A stretch of DNA of 6,635 bases from Patescibacteria group bacterium. GTDB taxonomy: Bacteria; Patescibacteriota; Minisyncoccia; Portnoybacterales; UBA2143. Made by a program: the position numbers and the translations under genes. The stretch is taken from positions 1-6,635 of the forward strand of contig JAHJUH010000007.1 in the NCBI GenBank assembly GCA_018829245.1, given 5' to 3'. Below, one piece after another: positions 5,397-6,635 of the stretch (position 1 is its first letter; the number at the start of each line of letters is the position of its first letter). Below the pieces are notes generated by a model that was not told where the DNA came from, made no database searches, and worked only from the letters and a program-made list of their open reading frames with translations.

Positions 5397-5408
5397 ATAT
5401 AGTATACT
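5380..5408 (+). promoter_or_regulatory. Promoter for the LCP gene, giving a leaderless mRNA
   Basis: TTTCCA (5380-5385, four of six to consensus), a 17-nt spacer and TATACT (5403-5408, five of six) precede the ATG at 5416 by exactly 7 nt. Transcription would begin at about 5415-5416, at the start codon itself, consistent with the lack of any Shine-Dalgarno. The -10 lies within an 8-bp palindrome, AGTATACT (5401-5408). Confidence 0.6.
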
Positions 5409-5415
5409 AATATCA

Positions 5416-6489
5416 ATGAATCAATTTAAAGATATTGATCGTTTAATAAAAAAGGGGGTATTTGACGAACGATTAAAAAAACAGAATAAAAAGAAAGAAA
5501 GAAAGATAAAAATTGCCAGTTTAATTATTTCTGTTTTAACTATCATATTTTTATCAGTATTTATTTACCAAATAAGCTCTACTCCAAAAAAAATATCTTT
5601 AGAAACCAAAGAGAATAAAATAATAAAAGAAAAAATAGTAGAAAGTTTTTTTAAAAATAATCAATCAGAAATTAACATTTTAGCTTTAGGAAAACCAGGC
5701 CAAGGCTTTTCAGGAGAAAATTTAACAGATACAATTCTTTTAATTCATTTGGAACCGCAAGAAAACAAAGCATTATTAATTTCTTTACCTAGAGATTTAT
5801 TAGTCAAAATTCCTAATCGCGATTATTCAACTAAAATCAATGCGCTTTACAATTTAACAGGCATTGAAGGACTTAAAAGTAAAATAGAAGAAATTACTGG
5901 ATTAACCATTAACCATTATGTTTTAATTGATTTAGTAGTAACTGAAGAAATTATCAAGTTAGTTGATGGTCTTAATGTTTTTGTTCCTCAAGATATTAAT
6001 GATCCTTTTTTTCCTGGTAAAAACTATACCTATCAAACATTTAATCTTTCAGCTGGCTGGCGTTATTTAGACGGCCCAACTGCTCTTAAGTATATACGGA
6101 CGCGATATACTTCGCCTAATGGCGATTTTGACCGAATGGCTCGTCAACAACAAATTATTAATCTGCTCAAGAAAAAAGTTTTAGCTCTTAATCTTCTTTG
6201 GGATTTTCCAACTTATTTAAAAATATTCAATTCACTAAATAATCATATTGAAACTGATTTAGGATTATTAGAAATGAAATCTCTCTGGCAAACAGCTAAA
6301 AATATTAATATTAATAAAATAAATAATTTGGTTATTGATAAAAAAGAAACAAATCTATTAATTGGCGGACAAGTTATGTTTGGTAATCAAAAAGCTTCTG
6401 TTGTTTATCCCAAAGCAGGCCAAGAAAATTATGAAGAAATAAGAGAATATATCAAAAAGCATACTAAGCATACTAAGGAACGTCCTTAA
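5416..6489 (+). CDS. LytR-CpsA-Psr (LCP) family cell-wall glycopolymer transferase
   Basis: LCP proteins move teichoic acid-like or other polysaccharides from an undecaprenyl-phosphate carrier to peptidoglycan or other cell-surface acceptors, acting outside the membrane. The 357-residue protein has a basic cytoplasmic N-terminus (about 1-31), one membrane helix (about 32-54), a linker, and an LCP domain from about 85 to 255. Visible motifs are LTDTILL (Asp105), SLPRDL (Arg126), KINALY (Lys140), then DGPTALKYIRTRY (219-231) and GDFDRMARQQQ (236-246), which carry the conserved arginine and aspartate residues. The segment after about 255 is less conserved. The last codons are unusual: a 9-bp tandem duplication encodes KHTKHT, and the final KERP plus stop are provided by the left arm of the inverted repeat at 6475-6536. 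The gene is divergent from lepB; pth follows in the same direction after 57 bp. Confidence 0.92.
   Translation: MNQFKDIDRLIKKGVFDERLKKQNKKKERKIKIASLIISVLTIIFLSVFIYQISSTPKKISLETKENKIIKEKIVESFFKNNQSEINILALGKPGQGFSGENLTDTILLIHLEPQENKALLISLPRDLLVKIPNRDYSTKINALYNLTGIEGLKSKIEEITGLTINHYVLIDLVVTEEIIKLVDGLNVFVPQDINDPFFPGKNYTYQTFNLSAGWRYLDGPTALKYIRTRYTSPNGDFDRMARQQQIINLLKKKVLALNLLWDFPTYLKIFNSLNNHIETDLGLLEMKSLWQTAKNININKINNLVIDKKETNLLIGGQVMFGNQKASVVYPKAGQENYEEIREYIKKHTKHTKERP
6457..6474 (+). repeat. 9-bp tandem duplication (AAGCATACT x2) at the end of the LCP gene
   Basis: AAGCATACT occurs at 6457-6465 and again at 6466-6474, encoding KHT twice. It runs straight into the AAGGAA that begins the large inverted repeat. 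The adjacency suggests the C-terminal tail of the LCP protein was remodelled by a local rearrangement; this is inference. Confidence 0.8.
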
Positions 6490-6536
6490 AACATACGTCC
6501 TTGTGCATAAGGACGTATGTTTTAAGGACGTTCCTT
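6475..6536. repeat. Perfect 28-bp inverted repeat (hairpin) spanning the LCP stop codon
   Basis: Positions 6475-6502 and 6509-6536 are exact reverse complements, separated by a 6-nt loop (GTGCAT). Each arm contains ACGTCCTT or its complement twice, so the motif occurs four times. The left arm carries the last four LCP codons and the TAA (6487-6489). The right arm ends 10 nt before the pth ATG. The RNA would form a very stable hairpin that could act as a transcription attenuator, an RNase III-type site or a 3'-end stabiliser. No run of T follows on the plus strand, so it is not a standard intrinsic terminator. It does not share the CCCCGTAG arms of the other repeat family, and I see no clear flanking direct repeat. 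Confidence 0.9.
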
Positions 6537-6546
6537 GGAAAACATT

Positions 6547-6635
6547 ATGAAACTTATTATCGGCTTAGGAAATCCAGGAATTAAATATGAAAAAACCAGA
6601 CATAATTTAGGTTGGCTGGTTATTGATCAATTAGC
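6547..6635 (+). CDS. pth: Peptidyl-tRNA hydrolase, N-terminal part (runs off the window)
   Basis: Pth releases tRNA from peptidyl-tRNAs that drop off ribosomes. Only 29 complete codons are present, but they contain the family's diagnostic start: MKLIIGLGNPGIKYEKTRHN, with Asn9 and the catalytic His19 in the expected places, followed by LGWLVID. The ATG at 6547 is preceded by GGAA (6537-6540) with a 6-nt gap, a modest Shine-Dalgarno. That site begins right after the 28-bp inverted repeat, so folding of the repeat could affect access to it or the amount of read-through from the LCP gene. Confidence 0.95.
   Translation, partial: MKLIIGLGNPGIKYEKTRHNLGWLVIDQL

Overview
The window is AT-rich, tightly packed bacterial DNA. 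Intergenic gaps are mostly 3-4 bp, proteins are rich in Lys, Ile and Asn, and TGA, TAA and TAG all appear as stops (standard code 11; the TGA ends a normal-length HIT protein). Short proteins, near-absent Shine-Dalgarno sites and promoters that point to leaderless mRNAs suggest a small-genome lineage such as Patescibacteria/CPR, perhaps Parcubacteria. That placement is inference from style and gene mix, not phylogeny.

Layout. At the left edge, positions 45-1 (minus) hold the first 15 codons of an unidentified gene with a good promoter at 53-81. From 5219 down to 166 runs a six-gene minus-strand operon: signal peptidase I (lepB), histidyl-tRNA synthetase (hisS), a HIT-family nucleotide-binding protein, a 77-residue two-helix membrane protein, an 11-helix amino acid permease, and the RNA ligase rtcB. 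Divergent from it, on the plus strand, lie an LytR-CpsA-Psr (LCP) cell-wall glycopolymer transferase (5416-6489) and the start of pth (peptidyl-tRNA hydrolase, 6547 to the window end). The theme is housekeeping: protein export, tRNA charging and recycling, RNA repair, amino acid uptake and wall assembly.

The most interesting content is between the genes. Three intergenic segments (83-159, 2750-2824, 5221-5355) are copies of one miniature inverted-repeat element. They share CCCCGTAG-type terminal arms of about 20 bp, the same two-base asymmetry between the arms, and an AT-rich inner hairpin next to one arm. Each is flanked by a 4-bp direct repeat (CAAG, CATA, CATA) that looks like a target-site duplication. 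Two copies sit exactly at a start codon, so the duplicated target (TATG on the coding strand) recreates the ATG; the third abuts a -35 box. Removing the elements in silico gives a 2-bp junction between the 77-residue gene and the permease, and puts the lepB start next to its promoter. I infer that the elements inserted into a compact operon and gave genes structured leaders they did not originally have.

A separate, perfect 28-bp inverted repeat (6475-6536) supplies the last codons and stop of the LCP gene and ends just before pth. Divergent promoters for lepB and the LCP gene appear to overlap at 5368-5408.
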